NCBI GenBank assembly: GCA_947447385.1
Contig: CANFKN010000075.1
Span: forward strand, 1 to 6,264
Direction of reading: 5' to 3'
Length of the DNA: 6,264 bases
From: Microbacteriaceae bacterium
GTDB lineage: Bacteria; Actinomycetota; Actinomycetes; Actinomycetales; Microbacteriaceae
A model generated the notes under the pieces. It had not been told where the DNA came from. It saw only the letters and a program-made list of their open reading frames with translations, and ran no database searches. Shown one piece after another: positions 1-5,851 of this stretch. Both the position numbers and the translations under genes were made by a program. Position 1 is the stretch's first letter. Every line of letters begins with the position of its first letter.

Positions 1-56
1 CCCGGCACCTCGTGCCAGATGCTCGCATCAAAAATCTCAGAAACCTGCTTTGCCAT
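1..56 (-). CDS. menB: MenB, 1,4-dihydroxy-2-naphthoyl-CoA synthase (N-terminal fragment, cut by window edge)
   Basis: Only 18 codons plus two bases are present, starting at the ATG at 56-54 and running off the left edge. The peptide begins MAKQVSEIFDASIWHEVP. The VSEIFD...W.EVPG pattern is what I recall from the N-terminus of actinobacterial MenB, just before the crotonase fold. MenB closes the second ring of the naphthoquinone by converting o-succinylbenzoyl-CoA to 1,4-dihydroxy-2-naphthoyl-CoA in the cytoplasm. The divergent neighbour menC acts two steps earlier in the same pathway, which supports the call. There is no Shine-Dalgarno upstream. A -10-like TAGTCT (68-63 on this strand) ends 6 nt before the ATG, so translation is probably leaderless. 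The call rests on a short peptide plus context, and the catalytic part is not visible. Confidence 0.78.
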   Translation of the reverse strand, partial: MAKQVSEIFDASIWHEVP

Positions 57-61
57 GCTTC

Positions 62-68
62 TAGACTA
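62..68. promoter_or_regulatory. Shared near-palindromic -10 element for divergent leaderless menB and menC
   Basis: The 7-bp TAGACTA reads TAGACT on the plus strand (62-67) and TAGTCT on the minus strand (68-63). Both fit the TANNNT form of an actinobacterial -10. On each strand exactly 6 nt separate the last T from the start codon: GTG at 74 for menC and ATG at 56 for menB. The two starts are therefore symmetric about position 65. A -10 followed by about 6-7 nt and then a start codon is the usual layout of a leaderless transcript. I see no good TTGACA-like -35 on either side. The reading is inferred from spacing; transcription was not observed. Confidence 0.6.
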
Positions 69-73
69 AACCC

Positions 74-1057
74 GTGACCATGTCTCTGAACTCGCTGCTC
101 GAAACCGCCAAGGTGGTCTCGTTGCCGTTGCGCCAAAAGTTTCGCGGCGTCACCCACCGCGAGATGGTGCTTTTTGAAGGCAACAACGGTTTCGCCGAGT
201 GGTCACCCTTTTTAGAGTACGAAGCCGAAGATGCTGCGGTTTGGTTGAGCGCAGCTATTGAATGGGCCAACGGCAAGTTGCCAAACATTCAGCGTGAATA
301 TGTTGAGGTCAACGCCACGTTGCCGGCGGTTGCCCCGCAAAACGTCGCAACCTCGCTGGCCCCCTATGGCGCATTTGAAACCGTCAAGATCAAAGTGGCT
401 GAGCCCGGTCAAGACCTCAACGACGATCTGCAGCGCATCTGGCAGGTGCGAAGGTTGCACCCCAAAGCAAAAATTCGCTTGGATGCCAACGGCGGCTGGT
501 CGGTTGCCGAAGCCGTGGCGTTAGCTGGCGCGATGGTTGAAAACGGTGTGCCGATTGAATATCTTGAACAGCCTTGCGCCAGCATTGGCGAACTCGCCGA
601 GTTGCGCGTGATTTTCAAGCGCAACGGTTTTCAAATCAAAGTGGCCGCCGACGAATCGGTGCGAAAAGTCGATGACCCGCAGGCCGTGGTTTTGGCTGGC
701 GCTGCCGATGTTTTAGTTTTGAAGGCTGCCCCACTGGGTGGCGTGAACCGCGCGCTGCATATTGCAGCCGAGTCAGGTTTAGCCTGCGCGGTTAGCAGCG
801 CGCTCGAGTCGAGCGTTGGCCTTGCGATGGGGTTGCACCTGGCCGCGAGCCTGCCAGACTTTGGTCTGGCGGCGGGGCTTGGCACAGCGGCGCTTTTGGC
901 AGCCGACCTAACCGAAGAGCCGCTGTTGCCCGTGAACGGTGAGTTGGTGGTGCGCCGCGTCAACCCAAGCCCGCGGTTGCTCGCTGAGCACGCCGCGTCG
1001 CCCGAGCGACGCGACTGGTGGCTCGACCGCCTCGCGGCAGCGCATGCCCTGTTCTAG
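74..1057 (+). CDS. menC: o-Succinylbenzoate synthase MenC
   Basis: This 327-residue enolase-superfamily enzyme dehydrates SHCHC to o-succinylbenzoate in cytoplasmic menaquinone biosynthesis. The N-terminal capping domain (about 1-95) carries the actinobacterial MenC signatures FRGVTHRE (23-30) and the WSPFLEY stretch (43-49). The barrel then supplies the expected catalytic set: the KxK pair K105/K107, metal ligands in DAN (D137, N139), E165 in EQP and D193 in AADES, and the opposing lysine K217 in VLKAAPLGG. Length is normal for the actinobacterial family. I chose GTG 74 because a -10-like TAGACT lies exactly 6 nt upstream, as in a leaderless mRNA, and no Shine-Dalgarno is seen. ATG 80 is the alternative, two residues shorter. 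The stop TAG (1055-1057) lies inside a tandem repeat. It is divergent from menB and convergent with ccsB. Confidence 0.95.
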   Translation: MTMSLNSLLETAKVVSLPLRQKFRGVTHREMVLFEGNNGFAEWSPFLEYEAEDAAVWLSAAIEWANGKLPNIQREYVEVNATLPAVAPQNVATSLAPYGAFETVKIKVAEPGQDLNDDLQRIWQVRRLHPKAKIRLDANGGWSVAEAVALAGAMVENGVPIEYLEQPCASIGELAELRVIFKRNGFQIKVAADESVRKVDDPQAVVLAGAADVLVLKAAPLGGVNRALHIAAESGLACAVSSALESSVGLAMGLHLAASLPDFGLAAGLGTAALLAADLTEEPLLPVNGELVVRRVNPSPRLLAEHAASPERRDWWLDRLAAAHALF

Positions 1058-1099
1058 CGCCCTGCTTTAGGGTCCTGCTCTAGCGCTCTACTTGAGGCC
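1048..1099. repeat. 13-bp tandem repeat spanning the menC/ccsB convergent junction
   Basis: Three clear copies lie head to tail: CCTGTTCTAGCGC (1048-1060), CCTGCTTTAGGGT (1061-1073) and CCTGCTCTAGCGC (1074-1086). A decayed fourth copy, TCTACTTGAGGCC (1087-1099), matches copy 2 at 8 of 13 positions. Copies 1 and 3 differ at one base. Copy 1 contains the menC stop (TAG 1055-1057) and copy 4 the ccsB stop (TAG 1090-1088). Because 13 is not a multiple of 3, the TAGs at 1055, 1068 and 1081 fall in all three plus frames. Minus-strand stops at 1054-1056, 1067-1069, 1080-1082 and 1088-1090 likewise cover all three frames. Confidence 0.75.
1056..1087. terminator. Weak candidate hairpins between convergent menC and ccsB
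   Basis: AGCGC (1056-1060) can pair with GCGCT (1083-1087). A competing inner hairpin pairs CCCT (1060-1063) with AGGG (1069-1072) around a 5-nt loop. Neither stem is followed by a T tract on either strand and both are short, so this is not a textbook intrinsic terminator. It is the only structure in the 30-bp space where two transcription units converge, hence listed with low confidence. It overlaps the tandem repeat and may be a by-product of it. Confidence 0.25.
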
Positions 1100-2047
1100 G
1101 CTATAAACGTGCAGGCCTTTGAAGAACAGGTTCACAATCGTGAAGTTGAAGATGATCGCGCAGAACCCGATCACGGCTAGCCATGCTGAGCGCTTGCCGC
1201 TCCATCCTCGCGTCGCGTTTGCGTGCAGGTAGCCCGCATAGATCGTCCAGATGATGAAAGTCCAAACCTCTTTTGTGTCCCAACCCCAGTAGCGGTGCCA
1301 GGCACGTTCGGCCCAAATGGCGCCGGCGATGAGGGTGAATGTCCACAAAATAAAGCCGATGATGTTGAAACGGTAGGCAAGCTTTTCGAGCTTATTCATG
1401 TCGGGGAACAAACCCAAGATGCGCCTCGTCAAAGCAAAACCCTTGAGCTTGCTGGTTTCGACCAGCTTTGAGCCCTTCATTAAATAGGCAATCGATGCCG
1501 CCGATGCGATGTTGAAAAAGCCGGTTGCCAAGATGGCCACTGTCACGTGAATTACTAACCAATAGCTCTGAAGTGCCGGCATGAGTGATTTGACCTGCAC
1601 ATAGAACTGATTGGTTGCGATGCCCAAAACCAGCAGCACGAAACCTGACATGAACACCGCGAGAATGCGAATGTCTTTGACGAAAACCTGTGACACCAAA
1701 TAGATGGCTACGACCAAGAAGGTGCCGGTGATCGAGAACTCATACATGTTTGCCCAAGGCACACGAGAGGCTGCAACACCGCGAAGCACCACACCAAACC
1801 CGTGGAACAGCGCTGAGATGATGAGCAAAATGAAGGCCCATTTTTCGATGCGGGTAGCACCCTTGCGGTTAGCTTTGACCGTGCTGGCCGCCTGTGAAAG
1901 GTGCCAAACGTAGGCTAGAAATGCAACGGTGTAAACCGCCATTGCCGCATAAATGAAATAGAGCGAAACCTGTGAAAGGTCGTCATTTAGCGAAACTGTT
2001 TGCTGCGCGTGAAACACCGGCGGCAGCACCTGAAGCAGTTTAGGCAT
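1088..2047 (-). CDS. ccsB: Cytochrome c biogenesis protein CcsB (CcsA/CcmC-type haem handling membrane protein)
   Basis: This 319-residue polytopic membrane protein is the haem-handling half of the System II cytochrome c synthase. With ResB it moves haem across the membrane and joins it to apocytochrome CXXCH motifs on the outer face. The tryptophan-rich WWD signature is clear at about 245-262 (W245, W250, W254, W256, D257, W262), as are VPWANMYEFS (97-106) and candidate haem-ligand histidines H82, H167, H275 and H313 (in GLHVYSG near the C-terminus). Roughly eight hydrophobic segments run from residue 28 onward. I chose ATG 2047 because it overlaps the resB stop by 8 bp (ATGCCTAA), the typical coupled arrangement. 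The frame stays open to 2185, but those extra 46 lysine- and arginine-rich residues overlap the resB C-terminus and are not family sequence. The upstream Shine-Dalgarno is weak (AGAAAG). It is the last gene of the operon. Confidence 0.95.
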   Translation of the reverse strand: MPKLLQVLPPVFHAQQTVSLNDDLSQVSLYFIYAAMAVYTVAFLAYVWHLSQAASTVKANRKGATRIEKWAFILLIISALFHGFGVVLRGVAASRVPWANMYEFSITGTFLVVAIYLVSQVFVKDIRILAVFMSGFVLLVLGIATNQFYVQVKSLMPALQSYWLVIHVTVAILATGFFNIASAASIAYLMKGSKLVETSKLKGFALTRRILGLFPDMNKLEKLAYRFNIIGFILWTFTLIAGAIWAERAWHRYWGWDTKEVWTFIIWTIYAGYLHANATRGWSGKRSAWLAVIGFCAIIFNFTIVNLFFKGLHVYSGLK

Positions 2048-3680
2048 CGGTATCTTTCTTTTTGCTCTTTGCTTTAAAACCAAGTTCGTCAGCAACTTCA
2101 ACAACAATCTTTTCAAGCGCTGGGTCATCGCCTCGGGCAAGTGCCGCAACTTCGACACCTTCGCTGGTTCGCTTGACCCACACACGTCGGCGAGGAACCA
2201 GGAGCGACAAAATCAACCCACCGAGTGACAACAGGGCAAACAGCAAAACCCATCCCTGGCCAGGGTTGTAGTCGATGTCGAGTGAGGCAAAACGCTTTAG
2301 GTCGGTGAAAGCAACGCAACCCATGTGGTTAGGCAGGTCTTGAGCGTTGCCCTTGACCAGCAGCTGAATCGGCTTGACGCCGGTCTTGCCGCCGCTGAGT
2401 TGCTTGAGACCGTGAGTTGCCAGTGAGAAAACGTTCGACGGAATTCCAGAGTCCAATCCCAAGTCGCCAACATAAACGTTCAGGGTCAGCAGGCTGCTCT
2501 GTGGGCTGAGGGCTGCTGGGTAGATCGAGGTGAATGCGCCGGTCGGCAGCTTGCCTGCGGTTGGGTAGAAAAACGAAAGCACACCATATTGGTTTGGTTT
2601 GGCATCTGGCAGTTTGATTACGCCGAGCGAGGTGTAGTTAGCGTCTTGCGGCAAATAGGGCACAGCGCCCTCGTAGCTAAACGGCCCCTCGATAACGCGC
2701 ACGCCACCGGGCAAAGCCTTGCAAGGTTTGTCACTAAAAGCCAACACCGGTGCATAGCCATTGCCCGTCAAATAGACCTTCGACCCTGGCAGCTCGAGTG
2801 GTTCATTAACGCGAATGACCGCCTTTGAGGCCTCACTGCCCGGGGTCAGCTTGGTCGAAACGGAGGCGCGAAAGTCGATGGGAGTGCCGGTGTTGCCGAC
2901 GTGATCAACGTTGTTGTCGAAGGCAATCTCGAACTTGTCGAGGCTCATGCTGAAAGGCTGAAGGTTGTTTTCGTTGAAAAAAGCGCCTGGTGAAAACGAG
3001 TCATAGCCAGCAAGGTTGTTCACAAAGGTGTCACCCTCAACCAGCAGACGCTGGCCGCTGTAGCTAAAAGCACCACCGAAGCCAACGGCCACCAACACGC
3101 CAATTAGAGAAACGTGAAAAATCAGGTTGCCGGTCTCACGCAAATAACCGCGCTCAGCGCTAACCGAATCGCCGTCAACCTCAACGCGATAACCCTGCTT
3201 CTTGAGCAGCGCCGCAGCGTCACCAACAATTGAGTCGCTTGAAGCTGACTTGGTCTTGCTGATGAAATATGCCGGCATGCGAGAAAGTTTGCGAGGGGTG
3301 ACCGGCGGCGGAGAAACCATGGCTTTTGCGTGAACGATGGTGCGAGGCACCACGCATCCGATCAAAGAAATGAACAGCAAGATATAGATTGCGCTGAACC
3401 AAACCGACGAATAAACATCGAACAGCTGCAGGCCGTCAAGAACTTTTGCAAGCTCAGGGTTCTGCTGAAAATAGCTCGTGACACCGTTAGGGTCAGCGCT
3501 GCGCTGCGGATAAATCGAGCCGGGAATCGCCGCAGCTGCGAGCAACAACAGCAAGATCAGCGCGGTGCGCATTGAGGTGAGCGAACGCCACACCCAACGC
3601 AACCAACCCACAACACCTAACTCAGGCGAAGCGATGGGCGCTTCATTTGAAACATGGTCAGACGGCCGGGATGAATCCAC
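2040..3680 (-). CDS. resB: Cytochrome c biogenesis protein ResB (Ccs1)
   Basis: ResB/Ccs1 partners CcsB in System II cytochrome c maturation and is thought to help present the apocytochrome for haem attachment. From the GTG at 3680 it is 546 residues. Membrane segments lie at about 37-56, 94-112 and 185-205, followed by a large extracytoplasmic domain (about 206-475). A last membrane segment (476-496) precedes a short basic cytoplasmic tail ending in KSKKKDTDA. H189, in GNLIFHVSL of the third segment, matches the conserved ResB histidine. LPQDANYTS and LPNHMGCVAF are also family-like. The start is decided by a strong Shine-Dalgarno AGGAGG (3692-3687) 6 nt before GTG 3680. The longer frame from ATG 3704 would place that site inside the gene and lengthen the overlap. 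The gene begins 23 bp inside the ccdA end, and its stop overlaps ccsB. Confidence 0.95.
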   Translation of the reverse strand: MDSSRPSDHVSNEAPIASPELGVVGWLRWVWRSLTSMRTALILLLLLAAAAIPGSIYPQRSADPNGVTSYFQQNPELAKVLDGLQLFDVYSSVWFSAIYILLFISLIGCVVPRTIVHAKAMVSPPPVTPRKLSRMPAYFISKTKSASSDSIVGDAAALLKKQGYRVEVDGDSVSAERGYLRETGNLIFHVSLIGVLVAVGFGGAFSYSGQRLLVEGDTFVNNLAGYDSFSPGAFFNENNLQPFSMSLDKFEIAFDNNVDHVGNTGTPIDFRASVSTKLTPGSEASKAVIRVNEPLELPGSKVYLTGNGYAPVLAFSDKPCKALPGGVRVIEGPFSYEGAVPYLPQDANYTSLGVIKLPDAKPNQYGVLSFFYPTAGKLPTGAFTSIYPAALSPQSSLLTLNVYVGDLGLDSGIPSNVFSLATHGLKQLSGGKTGVKPIQLLVKGNAQDLPNHMGCVAFTDLKRFASLDIDYNPGQGWVLLFALLSLGGLILSLLVPRRRVWVKRTSEGVEVAALARGDDPALEKIVVEVADELGFKAKSKKKDTDA

Positions 3681-4461
3681 TGAGCACCTCCTGCAATTGG
3701 GCAACCAGAATGTTCCAGATGCCAGTGGCTAGCAGCAAACCTAACACCATGAGCAACGCGCCGCCGCCTAAGTTGAAGGCGCGCAAGTTGCGCTTCACAA
3801 AAGCAACCGAACGGGTCGCAAAACTAAAGCCGGCGGCTATCGCAATAAACGGCAGGCCGAGGCCAACGGCATAGCAAACTGCAAGCAAAGCGCCGCGAGC
3901 GCTCGACTGCTGCTCGGCAGCCAAAGTCAGCACCGTGCTGAGTGTCGGGCCGATGCAAGGGGTCCATCCCAGCCCAAAAACCAGCCCAAGCAGTGGCGCA
4001 CCCCAAAGGCCATAACGTGGGCGAAACTGCAATTTGACGGTGCGCTGCAACCAGCCGATTTCGCCGACCATCACAAGGCCCATGACAAACACCAAAACTC
4101 CCAAAACAACCTGCGTGACCGTCTTAGCAGCGCCGGTGAAAAGCAAGCCGAGGCTGCCTGCGCCCGCGCCAAGTGTCACAAAGACAACGGTGAAGCCGAG
4201 CACAAACAGGGCGCTGCCCAAAACCATGCGACTGCGATTTGGCGTTGCGGTTACTGAGTTTGAGGTCGGGTTACTCGCGGCTCCAGACGCTCCAGGCGCA
4301 ACCGAAACGCCAGCGCGCCCAGCCATGCCCGAGACGTATCCCAGATAACCAGGCACGAGCGGCAGAACGCAGGGCGATAAGAATGACACCAAACCGGCGA
4401 GCAGAGCTAAGGGCATCGCTGCGAGCAGCGAACCATTGAGCACAACTTCAGCAGGGTTCAT
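3658..4461 (-). CDS. ccdA: CcdA, transmembrane thiol-disulfide electron carrier
   Basis: CcdA is the short relative of the DsbD membrane domain. It passes electrons from cytoplasmic thioredoxin through the membrane to extracytoplasmic thioredoxin-like proteins, here probably the TlpA-like lipoprotein encoded immediately upstream. The 267-residue sequence has about six hydrophobic segments and the two signature cysteine motifs: SPCVLPLVPGY (C31, first helix) and TPCIGPTLS (C169, fourth helix). A Ser/Ala/Pro-rich loop of about 30 residues (50-80) separates the first two helices and is the least conserved part. The ATG at 4461 follows the upstream stop as TAA-CC-ATG, a 2-bp gap with no clear Shine-Dalgarno, so re-initiation or coupling is likely. 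The last codons contain the AGGAGG that serves resB. Confidence 0.95.
   Translation of the reverse strand: MNPAEVVLNGSLLAAMPLALLAGLVSFLSPCVLPLVPGYLGYVSGMAGRAGVSVAPGASGAASNPTSNSVTATPNRSRMVLGSALFVLGFTVVFVTLGAGAGSLGLLFTGAAKTVTQVVLGVLVFVMGLVMVGEIGWLQRTVKLQFRPRYGLWGAPLLGLVFGLGWTPCIGPTLSTVLTLAAEQQSSARGALLAVCYAVGLGLPFIAIAAGFSFATRSVAFVKRNLRAFNLGGGALLMVLGLLLATGIWNILVAQLQEVLSGFIPAV
3687..3692 (-). promoter_or_regulatory. Strong Shine-Dalgarno for resB, inside the ccdA coding end
   Basis: AGGAGG on the minus strand, 6 nt before the GTG at 3680, is the best ribosome binding site in the window and fixes the resB start. In the ccdA frame the same bases encode part of Leu-Gln-Glu-Val near the C-terminus. 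Confidence 0.85.
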
Positions 4462-4463
4462 GG

Positions 4464-5069
4464 TTATTCAGTTGCAACCGTCTTGATAAGAGCACGAAGT
4501 GTTGCCTCGTCGGCGCGGCCCAAAATGCGCGCCTCAACCCTGCCGGTTTTATCTATAACCAAAGTGGTTGGCACGGCCTGCGGAGTGACGATGCCGGTGA
4601 ACGCCAGCACAACGCTGCCGTTGCTGTTATCGATGATCGACGGGTAATCAATCTTGAAGTTGCGTTCAAACGCGTTTGCGGTGCCGGCACTATCGCGCAC
4701 GTTCACACCCACAAACTGCACCTTGCCATCGAACTCTTTGGCAAGCTTCACCAAAAGAGGTGCTTCAGCGCGGCACGGTGCGCAACCGGCATACCAAAAG
4801 TTCATAACAATTGGCACACCAGTTAGGTTGGCGCTGCTGAGCTGACCACCCATGTCGCTCTCGCCAGCCCATTCAACCGGGCCTGGGCGAGGCGCATTGA
4901 ACTCTGTCACCGTGCCATCGCCGGCGATGTAGTTCTTGTTGTCGCCACTGCGAAACTGGTTGGCTAGGTTGTCGTTGCTGGCGCAACCGCTCAACAGCAA
5001 AGTCGCGCTGGCAACCAGAGCCAAACCCGCCAAGGCTCGGCGAGCGCCTGAAACTGAGACGTGCTTCAT
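4464..5069 (-). CDS. TlpA/ResA-like lipoprotein thioredoxin (cytochrome c maturation)
   Basis: This 201-residue extracytoplasmic thiol-disulfide oxidoreductase has a basic N-terminus, a hydrophobic segment (about 11-27) and a lipobox LLSGC with C29 as the lipidated residue, so it should be anchored to the outer face of the membrane. A low-complexity linker (30-80) leads into a TlpA/ResA thioredoxin fold. The redox site is WYAGCAPC (W92, C96, C99) and the cis-proline is P167 in AVPTT. By family knowledge it keeps the apocytochrome CXXCH cysteines reduced before haem attachment and is itself re-reduced by CcdA, the next gene 2 bp downstream. A clear Shine-Dalgarno (AGGAG, 5084-5080) lies 10 nt before ATG 5069. 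The gap to the upstream phosphatase stop is also 2 bp. The symbols tlpA or resA would both fit; none is assigned. Confidence 0.93.
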   Translation of the reverse strand: MKHVSVSGARRALAGLALVASATLLLSGCASNDNLANQFRSGDNKNYIAGDGTVTEFNAPRPGPVEWAGESDMGGQLSSANLTGVPIVMNFWYAGCAPCRAEAPLLVKLAKEFDGKVQFVGVNVRDSAGTANAFERNFKIDYPSIIDNSNGSVVLAFTGIVTPQAVPTTLVIDKTGRVEARILGRADEATLRALIKTVATE

Positions 5070-5071
5070 AA

Positions 5072-5713
5072 CTAAACGGCTCCTACGTCAATCGCGCCGA
5101 CCAACAATGCTGCAGCTGGTTCGCGATAGTCAACTTCGACGAACTTGCCGTCGATCTTTTCAAAACTTGTGATGCTCGAAAGTGCGCAACGGCGCAACTT
5201 TGGGTTGTGAAAAAGTTTGTGCCCGCCGATAGCCAAGTGGGTTACCCAGATCGGCATCTGGTGACTAACAATCACAGCGTCGCCCGTCTCAGTGCTCGAC
5301 CAAGCCTCTTCAATGGCAGCCAGCATGCGACCGCGAACTGACACAAATGGCTCACCCCAACTAGGGCGCATTGGGTTGCGCAACTGCCACCACATTGCCG
5401 GTTTGCGAATCAAAGCTTTGAGAGAAACCTTCTTGCCCTCAAAAAAGTTGTGGGGTTCGATGACCCGGTCGTCGATAACAGGTTGAAGCCCAAAAATCTC
5501 TTGCACCGGCGCCGCTGATTCGCGCGTGCGCTGCAGCGGAGAAACTCGCAAACTTGTGACCGAGCGGCCTTGTGAGGCCAGCTCTTCAGCAGCTAACCGA
5601 GCCATCTTATGCCCGCGCTCTGACAAACCAAAGTTTGGCAAACGGCCATAAAGAATGCCGTCTGGGTTGTGCACTTCACCGTGACGAATCAAGTGAACAC
5701 GCGTTGCTGTCAT
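5072..5713 (-). CDS. Histidine phosphatase family protein (phosphoglycerate mutase-like), substrate unknown
   Basis: This 213-residue cytoplasmic member of the histidine phosphatase superfamily has the hallmark LIRHGE (R10, H11 nucleophile, G12), then SPLQRTRES (R62), a candidate acid in IEPHNFFEG (E86), and the second histidine in IVSHQMP (H151). These give a complete phosphohistidine active site, so it is probably active. The family label 'phosphoglycerate mutase' should not be read as a glycolytic role, because the sequence does not show the substrate. It heads the cytochrome c maturation operon, 2 bp before the TlpA-like gene. An orthologous gene holds the same place in mycobacteria (Rv0525). 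Start choice: ATG 5713 places the RHG motif about 10 residues in, as is usual. ATG 5746 would add MAGNRLQRTEL. Neither has a Shine-Dalgarno. Confidence 0.9.
   Translation of the reverse strand: MTATRVHLIRHGEVHNPDGILYGRLPNFGLSERGHKMARLAAEELASQGRSVTSLRVSPLQRTRESAAPVQEIFGLQPVIDDRVIEPHNFFEGKKVSLKALIRKPAMWWQLRNPMRPSWGEPFVSVRGRMLAAIEEAWSSTETGDAVIVSHQMPIWVTHLAIGGHKLFHNPKLRRCALSSITSFEKIDGKFVEVDYREPAAALLVGAIDVGAV
5080..5085 (-). promoter_or_regulatory. Shine-Dalgarno for the TlpA-like gene
   Basis: TAGGAG on the minus strand, 10 nt before ATG 5069, lies within the last codons of the upstream phosphatase gene. It supports the chosen start and separate ribosome loading within the operon. Confidence 0.7.
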
Positions 5714-5764
5714 GAGCTCAGTTCTTTGAAGGCGGTTGCCAGCCATTGCAGGCGTTAAGGGTCG

Positions 5765-5770
5765 ATTACA
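5765..5770 (-). promoter_or_regulatory. Candidate -10 for the leftward cytochrome c maturation operon
   Basis: TGTAAT (5770-5765, minus strand) matches TATAAT at five of six bases. It would give a transcript starting near 5758, shortly before either candidate start of the phosphatase gene. No convincing -35 is found at 16-18 bp. An overlapping alternative is TAAGCT (5776-5771). This is a tentative call from motif resemblance only. Confidence 0.3.
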
Positions 5771-5784
5771 AGCTTACCCTTGGC

Positions 5785-5790
5785 TAAACT
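5785..5790 (+). promoter_or_regulatory. Candidate -10 of the aspS promoter
   Basis: TAAACT (5785-5790) fits the TANNNT form, in a GGCTAAACTT context. It would start transcription near 5797 and give a leader of about 55 nt. A -35 is not obvious, and the TTACAA at 5766-5771 is too close (13-bp spacer). I see no T-box or attenuator structure in the leader. Confidence 0.35.
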
Positions 5791-5844
5791 TGAGTCTCAG
5801 AGCGTTCGGCAAGCCTTAAGGGTTCACCGACACAAACGAAAGCT

Positions 5845-5848
5845 AGGA
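5845..5848 (+). promoter_or_regulatory. Short-spaced Shine-Dalgarno for aspS
   Basis: AGGA lies only 3 nt before ATG 5852, closer than the usual 5-9 nt. It supports this ATG only weakly. The main support is that the conserved OB-fold begins at the expected distance from it. Confidence 0.4.
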
Positions 5849-5851
5849 CCA

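Noticed and set aside
631..963. 110-codon minus-strand open frame opposite menC
   Set aside because: It lies wholly antisense to a complete menC with all catalytic residues. The Ser/Ala/Thr-rich product shows no domain.
2048..2185. N-terminal extension of ccsB with 46 extra Lys/Arg/Leu-rich residues
   Set aside because: It overlaps the resB C-terminus in another frame, resembles no CcsB N-terminus, and ATG 2047 gives a normal-length protein with the standard small overlap.
3330..3575. 81-codon plus-strand open frame opposite resB, Gln/Arg-rich
   Set aside because: It is antisense to the first two membrane segments of resB. Its composition follows from the complement of Leu/Ala codons, with no start context.
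4034..4348. 104-codon open frame on the plus strand opposite ccdA
   Set aside because: It is antisense to the strongly supported ccdA. The Thr/Pro/Ala-rich product has no recognisable motif and there is no ribosome site; it is a composition shadow.
5714..5746. Upstream ATG of the histidine phosphatase at 5746
   Set aside because: It adds 11 residues before the usual family start with no Shine-Dalgarno. It is kept as an alternative because 5713 also lacks one.
5791..5851. Possible T-box or amino-acid-responsive leader upstream of aspS
   Set aside because: The leader is only about 55 nt, with no specifier stem, T-box consensus or terminator hairpin. The only inverted repeat is the 8-bp CCTTAAGG, which cannot form a stable hairpin.
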